DNA from: Candidatus Gastranaerophilales bacterium
GTDB taxonomy: Bacteria > Cyanobacteriota > Vampirovibrionia > Gastranaerophilales > Gastranaerophilaceae
Direction of reading: 5' to 3'
DNA length: 64,000 bases
NCBI GenBank assembly: GCA_928722015.1
Contig: CAKMWI010000008.1
Coordinates: 124,001 to 188,000, forward strand
Of the stretch, positions 6,662 through 15,225 are shown in pieces; the stretch's first letter is position 1; each line of letters begins with the position of its first letter. The notes under the pieces were generated by a model that did no database searches, was not told where the DNA came from, and was given only the letters and a program-made list of their open reading frames with translations. The position numbers were made by a program, and so were the translations under genes.

Positions 6662-7383
6662 ATAAATATATTGCATCTTCTGGTTTGTGTTCGCGCAGAA
6701 AAGCGGATGAGTTAATTGAAACCGGTAAGGTTATGGTTAACGGAAAAAAAATAACTGAACTCGGCTATTGTGTGCAGGCTAAGGATAAAGTTTTTGTTAA
6801 CGGGAAAATGATTCATCCTGTTAAGCATGAATATTATAGATTTTATAAACCTGCAGGATATATTACAACAGCAGAAGATGAAAAAGGTCGTAAAACAATT
6901 TATGACTTAATACCTGAAAATTTACATCATCTAAAACCTGTTGGGAGATTGGACAGAGAATCAACAGGATTGATTATTTTAACTAATGATGGAGATTTGA
7001 TAAATGAATTGACTCATCCGTCTGTTAGGGTTCCTAAATTATACAGAGTTACTATTGATGGTAAAATTTCTCAGAATGATATAGATAAAATGTATAGCGG
7101 AATTGAATTGGAACCTGATAAAATTGCCTATGCGGAAGTAGATGTTATTGAGATTGATAAATTCGGACATACGGTTATGGAAGTTATGTTATATCAAGGT
7201 TTAAATAGACAAATACGCAGAATGTTTGAATTTTTAGGGTTCGAAGTTCTCTCTCTTAAAAGAGTGCAGCATGCAACTTTGAATTTGGATGGTTTGAAAC
7301 GCGGTGATATAAAACCAATAAAACCGCAACAGATAAAAGAATTAAGGAATTTTTTAAACAGGATTGCTAAAAAGAATGATTAG
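6643..7383 (+). CDS. rluB: RsuA/RluB/RluE-family pseudouridine synthase
   Basis: A 246-residue enzyme that converts a specific rRNA uridine to pseudouridine. An S4 RNA-binding domain occupies residues 1-60 (LNKYIASSGLCSRRKADELI). It is followed by the catalytic core with GRLDRESTGLIILTNDGD, whose Asp104 is the predicted nucleophile, and by the closing NRQIRRMFEFLG motif. AAGGAG before the ATG supports this start, inside the end of the thioesterase gene. The exact target (23S by RluB or 16S by RsuA) cannot be told from the sequence. The last codons overlap the start of coaE. Confidence 0.92.
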   Translation: MSGTRLNKYIASSGLCSRRKADELIETGKVMVNGKKITELGYCVQAKDKVFVNGKMIHPVKHEYYRFYKPAGYITTAEDEKGRKTIYDLIPENLHHLKPVGRLDRESTGLIILTNDGDLINELTHPSVRVPKLYRVTIDGKISQNDIDKMYSGIELEPDKIAYAEVDVIEIDKFGHTVMEVMLYQGLNRQIRRMFEFLGFEVLSLKRVQHATLNLDGLKRGDIKPIKPQQIKELRNFLNRIAKKND

Positions 7384-7954
7384 AGTTGCTCTTGTTGGAA
7401 ATATTGCTAGCGGAAAGTCAACTGTTGAAAAATTTTTGGCTGAAAGAGGTTATATTGTTTTAGATACAGATGTAGTTTGTCATAATTTGTTATCTTTGTA
7501 CAAAAACACTATAATAGAGGCTTTCAAGTTATATGATATAAAAAATCAATCCGGAGATATCTCCAGAGAAAAATTAGGCAAGCTTGTTTTTGGTGATAAG
7601 TATCTAAAAAGAAAATTGGAAAATATTATACATCCTCTGGTTAAAGAATATATTTTGGACTTTTTTAAAAAACATAAGGATGAAAAATTTGTATTTGTCT
7701 CAGTTCCTCTTTTATTTGAGGCTGGAATGGAAGATTTATTTGATAAAATTATTTTTATATACTCTGAAGATGGATTAAGATTGCAAAGACTCTTAAAGAG
7801 AAATAATTATACAATGGAGTATGCAAAACGTAGACTTGCTTCTCAGGCTTCGCAAGAGGTTAAAATGAACCAATCTGATTTTATATTGAATAATAATTCA
7901 ACTTTGAAATGCTTGGAGGATAATGTTTCTAAGTTAATTGAACAAATCCGCTGA
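7376..7954 (+). CDS. coaE: Dephospho-CoA kinase
   Basis: Catalyses the last step of CoA synthesis, phosphorylating the 3'-hydroxyl of dephospho-CoA. With the ATG at 7376 the protein has 192 residues and starts MIRVALVGNIASGKST, the typical family start. An upstream ATG at 7364 is possible but would add four residues. The P-loop is at residues 8-15, followed by LDTDVVCHNLL (family DxD.(I/V).(H/R) motif) and the lid LLKRNNYTMEYAKRRLASQ. The start overlaps the end of the rluB-like gene by 8 nt. The 3' end overlaps the convergent CHAP gene by 26 nt. Confidence 0.95.
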   Translation: MIRVALVGNIASGKSTVEKFLAERGYIVLDTDVVCHNLLSLYKNTIIEAFKLYDIKNQSGDISREKLGKLVFGDKYLKRKLENIIHPLVKEYILDFFKKHKDEKFVFVSVPLLFEAGMEDLFDKIIFIYSEDGLRLQRLLKRNNYTMEYAKRRLASQASQEVKMNQSDFILNNNSTLKCLEDNVSKLIEQIR

Positions 7955-8816
7955 TATCTTTATAATTTGGACTATAACGAGCTGTTGCCACTTTGTCTGC
8001 TCGATTTCCTTCTATAGTTTCAAATGTACCATCAGCATTTACTTTTGTTACAAAACCAGTGTGAGACGCTTGGTTTTCCCTTAAAATAAGAATATCTCCA
8101 GGTTTTATATTTTGGGCTATTAATGTAGCTTTATTTGGTTTATTTGCGATTTGGAAGAATTTATTGTTATCAATTCCCCATTGTTTTAAGCCTTCTACTC
8201 TGTGATTATCAAATCCTTCAGGGGGAGTTTTTCCCTGTCTTGTATAAGTATCTTTTACAATGTAAGATACAAAATCTGCGCACCATTCTTTGCTGTCTGA
8301 GAATTTTTTTGAAGAACCGTCAGATTCATTATAGCCTATATACTGTTTAGCATTTTCAACAAGGCTATATCCTATATCTGAACTTGTTTTTGATTTGTTA
8401 TTAGTGATAGTTGTTTGTTTATCTGTCGTTGTTTGTTTGATAGTTTTTGTTTTATTTGATGCGGTTACTTGTTCTGTCTTTGCTTTAGGAGTAATTGATG
8501 TTGAGTTATTGTTGAGTTTATATATGTTAAAATCTGTAATAAATACAGGCATGAGTGGAGCAGCAGTCCTTTGTGTATTGTAATAATTTTGTTGATAGAT
8601 ATTTGGCAGATTCAAAGGTGATGAATTAAATGTATTCAGTTTATATATATTAAAATTAGTAAATCCTCTGAATAGATTTTGAGGATTGAATATACTGCCA
8701 TCAAAGAAGTTTCCTGCTACATACGGTTTTATCCCACAAGTCGTTCCTGTATTATAAGCAAACGCAAGAGTATTGATGTCTGTATTATATGATATTGGAT
8801 TAATATAATCAAACAA
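7929..8816 (-). CDS. CHAP-domain cysteine peptidase/amidase, probable cell-wall hydrolase
   Basis: A 295-residue protein. The C-terminal 150 residues form a CHAP domain: catalytic Cys179 (WCADF), His252 (SHTGFV) and Glu269/Asn271 (IEGN), with the expected PGD motif at 239-241. Such enzymes cleave peptidoglycan stem peptides or amide bonds. The N-terminal 150 residues are Asn/Thr-rich and unfamiliar, with FNIYKLN at 55-61 and again at 96-102, and no recognisable signal peptide. A paralog lies at 48676-49359; the two share the catalytic domain to the final SGFVQL and share the bipartite promoter-like element. Its end overlaps coaE by 26 nt. Confidence 0.88.
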   Translation of the reverse strand: MFDYINPISYNTDINTLAFAYNTGTTCGIKPYVAGNFFDGSIFNPQNLFRGFTNFNIYKLNTFNSSPLNLPNIYQQNYYNTQRTAAPLMPVFITDFNIYKLNNNSTSITPKAKTEQVTASNKTKTIKQTTTDKQTTITNNKSKTSSDIGYSLVENAKQYIGYNESDGSSKKFSDSKEWCADFVSYIVKDTYTRQGKTPPEGFDNHRVEGLKQWGIDNNKFFQIANKPNKATLIAQNIKPGDILILRENQASHTGFVTKVNADGTFETIEGNRADKVATARYSPNYKDISGFVQLT

Positions 8817-8840
8817 TATTCTATTCCCCGATATTTCCCC

Positions 8841-8878
8841 TATATATTATATAAAGTATTTTTATCAGGTAAAATTGC
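8841..8878 (-). promoter_or_regulatory. Bipartite promoter-like element, copy 4
   Basis: On the minus strand, GCAATT (8878-8873), 16 nt, then CTTTATATAATATATA (8856-8841) and AGGGGAAAT. Same boxes and spacing as copies 1-3. It precedes the CHAP gene ending at 7929 by about 25 nt. Confidence 0.63.
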
Positions 8879-8895
8879 TTTATTATGTAAAAATA

Positions 8896-9240
8896 TTACG
8901 GAATAATTAATCCGGCTTCTGCTTTACCTAAGTCTACTTTTTCAAATGTTTTGTTAATATCCTCACAAATTTCAAAGTCAGAATTCGTAAGAGAAAATGT
9001 TTGCTTTAATTTTTCGAAAATTTCAAATTTATCATCTCTGGTAAACAAATAATATTTGTTTACGTTCTTCATATATAATCCAATAGAATTTGTTGATTTG
9101 TTAATTGAATTAAGAAATTTTTTCTTTTCAATATTTTTTGTTATTCCATCAAAAGTAAAGTCTTGATATTTGTAATCTTGTTTTATTGTTTCCAATAATT
9201 TATATGGTTCAATCCATTTTGTAATAATAATTGTGTTCAT
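8896..9240 (-). CDS. Conserved-looking 114-residue protein coupled to the MsbA-like exporter
   Basis: The start codon overlaps the exporter stop by one base (TAATG), so the two are almost certainly translated from one message. The protein is soluble, Lys/Asn-rich, with no signal peptide, transmembrane helix or familiar motif. It reads as two alpha/beta-like halves (IIITKWIEPYKLLETIKQDY and YYLFTRDDKFEIFEKLKQTF). No family recognised. The tight coupling suggests a role linked to the transporter or its substrate. Confidence 0.7.
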   Translation of the reverse strand: MNTIIITKWIEPYKLLETIKQDYKYQDFTFDGITKNIEKKKFLNSINKSTNSIGLYMKNVNKYYLFTRDDKFEIFEKLKQTFSLTNSDFEICEDINKTFEKVDLGKAEAGLIIP

Positions 9241-11057
9241 TATACGGTTGCCTCTTGATGCTTAAACTGCATTTCATAAAGATGTTTATAATTTCCATTT
9301 GGTATTGCCATTAATTCATTGTGTGTGCCCAATTCTACTAGCTCACCTTCATTTATTACCGCAATTCTGTCTGCGTTGTTGATAGTTGAAAGTCTATGTG
9401 CAATTACAAATACTGTTTTGTTTTGCATAAGATTATCCAGCGCTTTTTGAACAATAGCTTCAGATTCATTATCCAAAGCCGAAGTAGCTTCATCTAAAAT
9501 AACAATAGGAGCATTTTTTATCATAGCTCTTGCTATAGCAACTCTTTGGCGTTGGCCTCCGGATAGGGATGCTCCTCTTTCTCCGACTATAGTATTGATT
9601 CCATTATCCAGAGTGTTTAAAAATTCATCAAGGTGTGCCATTTTTATAACATTATTCAGTTCTTGTTCAGTGGCATTTTCTTTTCCCATAAGTATGTTAT
9701 CTTTTATTGAACCTGAGAATAAAAAGTTATCCTGAAAGACAAAAGATATATTATCTCGTAAAGATTCAAGTTCTATATTCCGAATGTCAATTCCGTCAAA
9801 TTTTACGGCACCTTTTATAACATCATAAAATCTGGGAAGCAGATTTACCGTGGTGCTTTTTCCTCCTCCGGAATTACCTACGAGTGCTATTGTTTCACCT
9901 TTTTTAACATGTAATGACAAGTTTTTTAAAACAGGTATATCTTTTTCATATTCAAAATATACGTTTTCAAAATCTATTGAGTGCTCTAATCCATTTATTT
10001 TTATTGCATTTTCTTTGTTTTTGATATGAGGAATCAAATCGAATAGTTCAAACACTCTTCCTAAAGCGACAAAAGTTGTTTGCAAATCGGTAAGAGTTCG
10101 GCCTAAATCTTTTACAGGTTTATATAGCAATAAGAGCGAAGTTACAAAAGATGCAAAACTTCCTGCAGTCATTTGTCCGCTTATGATAAGATGGTTTCCA
10201 TAGAACATTACCAGAGCAATTCCAATAGAACAAATAAAATACATAATAGGGGACATCCAGCCAACTCGTTTGGTTAACGAAATTGTCAAATCAAATTGTT
10301 CTTGTATTTGTTTTTCAAATTTTTCGTTTTGAAGTTTTTGTAGGTTGTATGCGGTCATAATTTTGTTACCGGCAAATGTTTCATTAAAGTTTGTTGTCAT
10401 ATCACCGCCAACAACCATAGTGGCATTTGAAACTTTTTTGATTTTTTTTCTTATGAGTGTAACCGGTGTAATCGCTATTGCCATAATCCCGACGCCAATA
10501 ATCGCAAGTTTCCAGGAGTTATAAAGTAATACTCCAACAAGACCGACAATTCCAAATATTGTCATAATAAAGCTTTTTATAGTATTTATAATATTTTTTG
10601 ATGCTGTATCAGGGTCTGTTAAAAATCGTGTTAGGACGAGTCCGGAAGAGTTTATATCATAAAATTTGGGATCAAGTGAGGTTAATTTCCTGAAAAGTTC
10701 AACTTTTAAAGAATTTGATATTTTATTACCTGTCCAATCGGTTAAGTAATTATTTGTATATTTTAAAAGTCCTTGGATAATTGCAAAAAGTACAATACCA
10801 AAAGGGATAATTGTAGCAAGCAGATTTTGTTCAATTGTCAGGCTGCCAATGGTCCAACTTTTGCCATTAATAACGCAATCCATATATGGTTTAAGTGCGT
10901 ATGCCACAACTGCATCCAGTAGTCCGAGAGGTACTGCTAAAATCATATTTAAAATAATTCTGCCGAGGTGTGGTTTTATAAATGGATATATTTTGTTTAC
11001 CAAATATCCGTATCGGAATGCGTCTTTTGATAGTGTATCTTTTAGTTTGTACTCCAT
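9240..11057 (-). CDS. MsbA-like ABC exporter (fused membrane and ATPase domains)
   Basis: A 605-residue half-transporter expected to work as a homodimer in the inner membrane, flipping or exporting lipids such as lipid A precursors. An N-terminal six-helix domain covers about residues 25-320. The nucleotide-binding domain has Walker A GNSGGGKST (394-402), a Q-loop FQDN near 441, signature LSGGQ (498-502), Walker B IVILDEA (518-524) and an H-loop His in VIAHRLST. Homology fits MsbA and multidrug exporters equally, so the substrate is inferred. It is followed by a coupled 114-residue protein; an alpha/beta hydrolase gene lies 55 nt upstream on the same strand. Confidence 0.92.
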   Translation of the reverse strand: MEYKLKDTLSKDAFRYGYLVNKIYPFIKPHLGRIILNMILAVPLGLLDAVVAYALKPYMDCVINGKSWTIGSLTIEQNLLATIIPFGIVLFAIIQGLLKYTNNYLTDWTGNKISNSLKVELFRKLTSLDPKFYDINSSGLVLTRFLTDPDTASKNIINTIKSFIMTIFGIVGLVGVLLYNSWKLAIIGVGIMAIAITPVTLIRKKIKKVSNATMVVGGDMTTNFNETFAGNKIMTAYNLQKLQNEKFEKQIQEQFDLTISLTKRVGWMSPIMYFICSIGIALVMFYGNHLIISGQMTAGSFASFVTSLLLLYKPVKDLGRTLTDLQTTFVALGRVFELFDLIPHIKNKENAIKINGLEHSIDFENVYFEYEKDIPVLKNLSLHVKKGETIALVGNSGGGKSTTVNLLPRFYDVIKGAVKFDGIDIRNIELESLRDNISFVFQDNFLFSGSIKDNILMGKENATEQELNNVIKMAHLDEFLNTLDNGINTIVGERGASLSGGQRQRVAIARAMIKNAPIVILDEATSALDNESEAIVQKALDNLMQNKTVFVIAHRLSTINNADRIAVINEGELVELGTHNELMAIPNGNYKHLYEMQFKHQEATV

Positions 11058-11112
11058 AATCCCTTTGTGCTCCCTATTCTTTTATATTCAGTATTGCATA
11101 AAATTTTTGAGT

Positions 11113-12072
11113 TTACAATTGATTTAGAACATCTACTATGCTCTTTATTTTATTTTCATCCATTCTGTGTCCTCCTCTTTGAAGTAAGATATAATCTTTT
11201 TCATTTGGAATTTTTTTTACAAATTGGTTGACACCCTGAACGTTTATATAACCATCTGTTTTTGAGTGGATAACATAAGTTGGGGTTGTATTTTTAGTAA
11301 TATGCTTATCGATTTCAAAAACTTTATAATATTGTTCCTTAAAACCTGGAATATATTTTATAAGTGCAGATTCAATTTTATATTTTTTTGGATTTTTTAG
11401 TACATTTTTTAGCCAAAATTCTAAAGATAACATTGGAGATACAAGAATTTGAAAATTAAAATTATTTAGATTTGATGTTTTTGCAGCAATATAGCTGCCA
11501 AAACTATGACCTATAAGGCCGATAGTATTTATTCCTTTATTATTTAAGTATTTTGCTGCCGCTTGAACATCATGCATCATTTCAGTTTCTGTAGTTTGAA
11601 ATTTTGTTTTATTTTTGCCGTAACCTCTATAATCTATTGCCAAGATTCCGTAATCTGTTTTTGATATAGCTTTGTATAATGGCTGGTTGCTTGTAATATT
11701 TTGAGAAAATCCGTGTAGATAAATTATATATTTATTTGAGTCTTTTGGATTTATTTCAAATGCTTCTATTGCTTCATGTTTTCCAACTTTTATTTCAAAC
11801 CTGTTTAAAATAGGTTCAAGTTCGGAATCAATTGAGAGGTATGGTCTGTGAGAACCAAGCATTGAATTTTCATAACTTCTGTTTTTGAGGTATTTAATTA
11901 TTAGTTTTTGTAAGGCATTATAACCTGTAAAAGTCAGTTGATTTTTTGGTTGCTTAGTTTTGATAAAGCAATCTGATTGCAGACTTTTTGGTCTGTATAC
12001 TGTTGATATATTTTTACTGCCCTGATATTGGTATTCTTTTGCCCTAGGGTATTGTATTTTAATAACTTCCAA
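11113..12072 (-). CDS. Alpha/beta hydrolase with (S/T)FTG-type N-terminal extension
   Basis: A 319-residue serine hydrolase. The predicted triad is Ser190 in GHSFG, Asp273 (SKTDGY) and His302 (RGGHRM), with the oxyanion-hole motif YLHGFSQN near residue 119. The substrate is unknown; family members act as esterases, lipases or peptidases. The first 60 residues are not part of the hydrolase fold. They are polar and end in LTFTGYNALQK (46-56), resembling a motif in the proteins at 41966, 43712 and 52222. It is likely cotranscribed with the MsbA-like exporter downstream (55-nt gap). Confidence 0.88.
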   Translation of the reverse strand: MEVIKIQYPRAKEYQYQGSKNISTVYRPKSLQSDCFIKTKQPKNQLTFTGYNALQKLIIKYLKNRSYENSMLGSHRPYLSIDSELEPILNRFEIKVGKHEAIEAFEINPKDSNKYIIYLHGFSQNITSNQPLYKAISKTDYGILAIDYRGYGKNKTKFQTTETEMMHDVQAAAKYLNNKGINTIGLIGHSFGSYIAAKTSNLNNFNFQILVSPMLSLEFWLKNVLKNPKKYKIESALIKYIPGFKEQYYKVFEIDKHITKNTTPTYVIHSKTDGYINVQGVNQFVKKIPNEKDYILLQRGGHRMDENKIKSIVDVLNQL

Positions 12073-12135
12073 GTCTTAAATCCTTTTTCTTAATATTAAC
12101 ATGAATATAATAATTTTGTTTAGCAGAAATTTTTC

Positions 12136-12164
12136 TTGACATTCAATATTGCTTATTATACATT
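12136..12164 (+). promoter_or_regulatory. Possible sigma70-like promoter for tRNA-Leu
   Basis: TTGACA (12136-12141), 17 nt, TACATT (12159-12164), about 60 nt before the tRNA. The region from 12073 to 12451 has no protein gene; it holds this site, the tRNA and its terminator. Confidence 0.45.
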
Positions 12165-12222
12165 ATTTTTATGCCGAGTTATCGGTAATGATTTTGAAGT
12201 CTAGATTGACAACTTAATATAT

Positions 12223-12304
12223 GGGCATGTGGTGGAATGGTAGACACGCTAGTCTTAGGAACTAGTGCTAACGCGTGGGAGTTCGAGTCTCTTCATGCCC
12301 ACCA
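12223..12304 (+). tRNA. tRNA-Leu(TAG), CCA encoded
   Basis: Acceptor arms GGGCATG and CATGCCC pair fully, followed by discriminator A and an encoded CCA. The anticodon stem CTAGT/ACTAG encloses loop CTTAGGA with anticodon TAG, which reads CUA-type Leu codons. A short class II-like variable region and a T arm with GTTCGAGTC are present. Length is 82 nt with CCA. Confidence 0.95.
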
Positions 12305-12309
12305 TTTCT

Positions 12310-12337
12310 AAAAAGAGAGCCGAATAGGCTCTCTTTT
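12310..12337 (+). terminator. Intrinsic terminator of tRNA-Leu
   Basis: AAAAGAGAGCC, a 5-nt loop, GGCTCTCTTTT, starting six bases after the CCA end. Confidence 0.85.
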
Positions 12338-12451
12338 GTGGCTTTTTAAGTTCTAATCTGTATTATACCAATTGAATTTTTAAAAGTAAATTTTGTTGTC
12401 AACAGAGTTTTGCATGACTGTTTATTTTATCATTTGGTTTGTTAATGGCGT

Positions 12452-13051
12452 TTATATATAATCTATTTTTACATAGTCCTTGCTAAAACCGGGGATACTG
12501 GATGAAATGATTGATTTTACTATATCAGAAATATTATTTTTATTTATGCCTTTATTTATTTTTAATTCAATATTTGCGGTTGGGTAATTGTTAGTATTCA
12601 TATTATTTTGCGGAATATTTATATTAACTTTAGCTCCTTGTATCCCATCTATAAGTTTTAGCCGTTTTTCAATTTCATTATTAAGATTTTGAGTTAACTT
12701 TTCTCTAGCTGTATCTTGTGAGGCAAATGTTGCTATGTCAAAATTGATATAAACACTGATATCATTTGTTAATATTCCTTTTTTAGCAAGCTCAACGGCT
12801 GCGTTGTCTATGTCAGATTCTGTGGCATTTTTTATTGCGATAATGTATTTAGAACCATCTTTAAGTCTTATCGTTGGATTTTTGAATGTAGTAATTTCAC
12901 TTTGTATTTTATTTGCAGAGTTTATATTATCTGTGATTGCCAGAATTTTAAAGTTATTTTCTCCGCAATAGTTGCCATAGAGAAACATTCCATACCCGTA
13001 CAGTAATAGAAATATTATAAATAGTAATGTTTTAGTTTTAATATTTTTCAT
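12452..13051 (-). CDS. FliF/YscJ-like membrane protein with a ring-building motif, orphan
   Basis: A 199-residue protein with one N-terminal membrane helix (TLLFIIFLLLYGYGMFLYG). Residues about 105-155 resemble the ring-building region of flagellar FliF and type III secretion SctJ: an F.(T/S)(Q/S).. segment, then LNNEIEKRLKLIDGIQGAKVNINIP, matching the family pattern L..EL...I..I.GV..A.V.L.IP. It is far shorter than FliF (over 500 residues), and no other flagellar or secretion genes are nearby. It overlaps the preceding membrane-anchored nitroreductase gene by 14 nt, so the two are coupled. The assignment is by motif only; a different secretion or envelope ring is possible. Confidence 0.6.
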   Translation of the reverse strand: MKNIKTKTLLFIIFLLLYGYGMFLYGNYCGENNFKILAITDNINSANKIQSEITTFKNPTIRLKDGSKYIIAIKNATESDIDNAAVELAKKGILTNDISVYINFDIATFASQDTAREKLTQNLNNEIEKRLKLIDGIQGAKVNINIPQNNMNTNNYPTANIELKINKGINKNNISDIVKSIISSSIPGFSKDYVKIDYI

Positions 13052-13649
13052 AGTGAACTTTTTCCGGTTTCCATTTATCTTTTGGCAGGTCTTTTCCTGT
13101 AGGATAGCCGATAGATATAATATTTAGGGGAACTATATTTTTAGGAAGCTTTAATTCTTCTTTTATCATATTTGTTCTCTCTTCTTTCGGGTAACCCCCT
13201 ATCCAAACTGCACCAAGTCCAAGAGCTTCAATTTCAAGCAGCATATTTTCCGTAACAGCAGAGGTATCTTGTATCCAAAATTCACTTACCCCTTCAGTAT
13301 TTAAGTTTCCTGCTACTATTATTGCTGCTGAAGCATCAGAAAGCATTTTTCCATAAGGACTTTTTTGTGCTAAAGATTCAAGTGTTTTTCTGTCTTTTAT
13401 GACAATAAATTCCCAAGGTTGAAGGTTTCTCGCAGATGGTGCAGCCATACCTGCGCGTAGAATTTTGTTTATTTGTTCTTCTGTTATTTCTTTGCCTTTA
13501 ATGTAATTTCTTACTGATTTCCTATTTAATATGTTTTCTAATATTGCATTTTGTTTAATTTTGTCAGTTCCAATTGTGTGAATATAAGTTATGTAGCAAA
13601 TGCATACTAACAAAGCAAGAGAAAGTACCCCTATAATCAGTTTATCCAT
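13038..13649 (-). CDS. Membrane-anchored nitroreductase-family protein
   Basis: A 203-residue FMN-dependent nitroreductase fold with a hydrophobic N-terminal segment (LIIGVLSLALLVCICYITYI) that should anchor it in the membrane; this is unusual for the family. Family motifs are RKSVRNY (FMN phosphate), AAPSARNLQPWEFIVI and the late GLGAVWIGGYP. A perfect AAGGAGGT precedes the ATG, so expression may be strong. It overlaps the FliF-like gene by 14 nt. Substrate unknown. A second, soluble nitroreductase is encoded at 47269. Confidence 0.88.
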   Translation of the reverse strand: MDKLIIGVLSLALLVCICYITYIHTIGTDKIKQNAILENILNRKSVRNYIKGKEITEEQINKILRAGMAAPSARNLQPWEFIVIKDRKTLESLAQKSPYGKMLSDASAAIIVAGNLNTEGVSEFWIQDTSAVTENMLLEIEALGLGAVWIGGYPKEERTNMIKEELKLPKNIVPLNIISIGYPTGKDLPKDKWKPEKVHYEKY

Positions 13650-13812
13650 AAAGACCTCCTTTTTTATAAGTTTAACATAAATATTAATACGATTTTTTGT
13701 GTAATATATATATATTATTTTAGAATTATTTGTTTGAATTTTTTTGATAATAGTTGTATAATGAGCAAGTCATATAGTTTATAGTAAGAGAAGAATTAAG
13801 AGGATATATATT

Positions 13813-15135
13813 ATGAAGCTTCACATGCAAATCCTTATCGCATTAGGTCTTGGTATTAAACGAAACTGGCATATTTTCTTTGGTATTATTGCCGGTATTT
13901 TGGTTGGTATTTTCTTATATTCACATCCTAATGCGCTGGTTGATAATATTTTGACTTTTGTTGGACAAATATTTATAAGACTAATTCAAATGGTTGTTAT
14001 TCCTCTTGTTGTCTCTGCTATTATTATTGGAATTACAAGTGTTGGTGATAATAAGCAGCTTGGAAAATTTGGTTCAAAAATGATTCTTTATTATGGTATT
14101 TTAACAACTATTGCTGTTACAATCGGTTCTGCTCTGGCTCTTATTGTTAAGCCTGGGGCTGGGGCTGCTCATTATATAGCATCTAATATTGCATCCGATG
14201 TGCAGTCTTCTGTAGCGACTGCAATGCAGCAACAACAAGGAAATATTTTGAATTTGTTTTTAAGTTTTATCCCTAGTAATCCTGTTGAAGCTTTTGCAAC
14301 TGGTAATATGGTGCCTATTATATTATTTATTGTATTATTTGCGCTAGCTCTTGCAAAAGTTGGTGATGTAAACAGACCGATTGTTTCATTTTTTGAATCT
14401 GTTTTTGCGGCAACAATGAAGATTACCGATTGGATTATGTTATTTGCGGCACCTGGTGTGTTTGCTCTTACAGCCAGTGCTGTTGCAAGTTTTGGTGTTG
14501 ATATATTTGCTACTATTTCGAAATATCTGCTTGTCTTGATGGTTGGTTTTGCAATCCAAATGTTTATTGTGTATCCGCTATTTTTGAAGTGCTTTTCAAA
14601 AGTATCTGCAGCAATGTTATTTTCTGCTATTGCAGAAGCAACTATGGTAGCTTTTGGTACTGCAAGTTCTTCTGCAACTTTACCGCTAACTATTGCGTGT
14701 TGTGAAAAACGAGGAATTTCTCATAAAATTTCAAGCTTTGTACTTCCTTTAGGGGCTACCTTAAATTTTGACGGTACAGCATTATTGCAAACTGTAGCTG
14801 TAATCTTTTTGGCACAAGCCTATCAAGTTCCGCTAGATCCGTTTCTGGTTATTCAAATTGCTCTTTTGGCAATCGTGGCTTCAAGTACATGCGCCGGAAT
14901 TCCAGGAGGTGGCTTAATTACAATTGCATTAATACTCAATGGTATGGGCTTGAGTCCTGAACAGTTAGTTGCTGGTTTTGCCTTTTTGTTTACTATAGAA
15001 AGAGTTACTGATATGTTCAGAACAACTTTGAATGTAACTTCAGACGCTGTGGTTGCGGCAACAATAGCGGATAATGAAAATGAAATTAATTATGATTTGT
15101 TAAATAATCCGGCAGCTTATGAAGAAATAGCTTAG
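13813..15135 (+). CDS. Dicarboxylate/amino acid:cation symporter (DAACS family)
   Basis: A 440-residue polytopic inner-membrane transporter of the GltP/DctA family, taking up glutamate, aspartate or C4-dicarboxylates with Na+ or H+. Signature regions are present: the serine-rich re-entrant loop GTASSSATLPLT, the ion/substrate helix NFDGTALLQ, and the second re-entrant loop STCAGIPGGGLITIAL followed by TDMFRTTLNVTSDA. AAGAGGA precedes the start. It forms a single-gene unit closed by a strong hairpin. Substrate specificity is not certain. Dicarboxylate uptake would fit with the oxaloacetate decarboxylase-type operon at 32.3 kb. Confidence 0.94.
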   Translation: MKLHMQILIALGLGIKRNWHIFFGIIAGILVGIFLYSHPNALVDNILTFVGQIFIRLIQMVVIPLVVSAIIIGITSVGDNKQLGKFGSKMILYYGILTTIAVTIGSALALIVKPGAGAAHYIASNIASDVQSSVATAMQQQQGNILNLFLSFIPSNPVEAFATGNMVPIILFIVLFALALAKVGDVNRPIVSFFESVFAATMKITDWIMLFAAPGVFALTASAVASFGVDIFATISKYLLVLMVGFAIQMFIVYPLFLKCFSKVSAAMLFSAIAEATMVAFGTASSSATLPLTIACCEKRGISHKISSFVLPLGATLNFDGTALLQTVAVIFLAQAYQVPLDPFLVIQIALLAIVASSTCAGIPGGGLITIALILNGMGLSPEQLVAGFAFLFTIERVTDMFRTTLNVTSDAVVAATIADNENEINYDLLNNPAAYEEIA

Positions 15136-15150
15136 TATTTTTAATGTTTA

Positions 15151-15187
15151 TATAATCCCTCTGTCTATATTTAGATAGAGGGATTAT
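15151..15187 (+). terminator. Strong hairpin after the symporter gene
   Basis: TATAATCCCTCTGTCTA pairs with TAGATAGAGGGATTATA across TATT with one G-T wobble. It lacks a long T tail, so it may act as a terminator or mRNA 3'-end stabiliser. Confidence 0.65.
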
Positions 15188-15225
15188 AGTATAATTCCTT
15201 GTATTTTTTGTGTTATCATCAGTTT

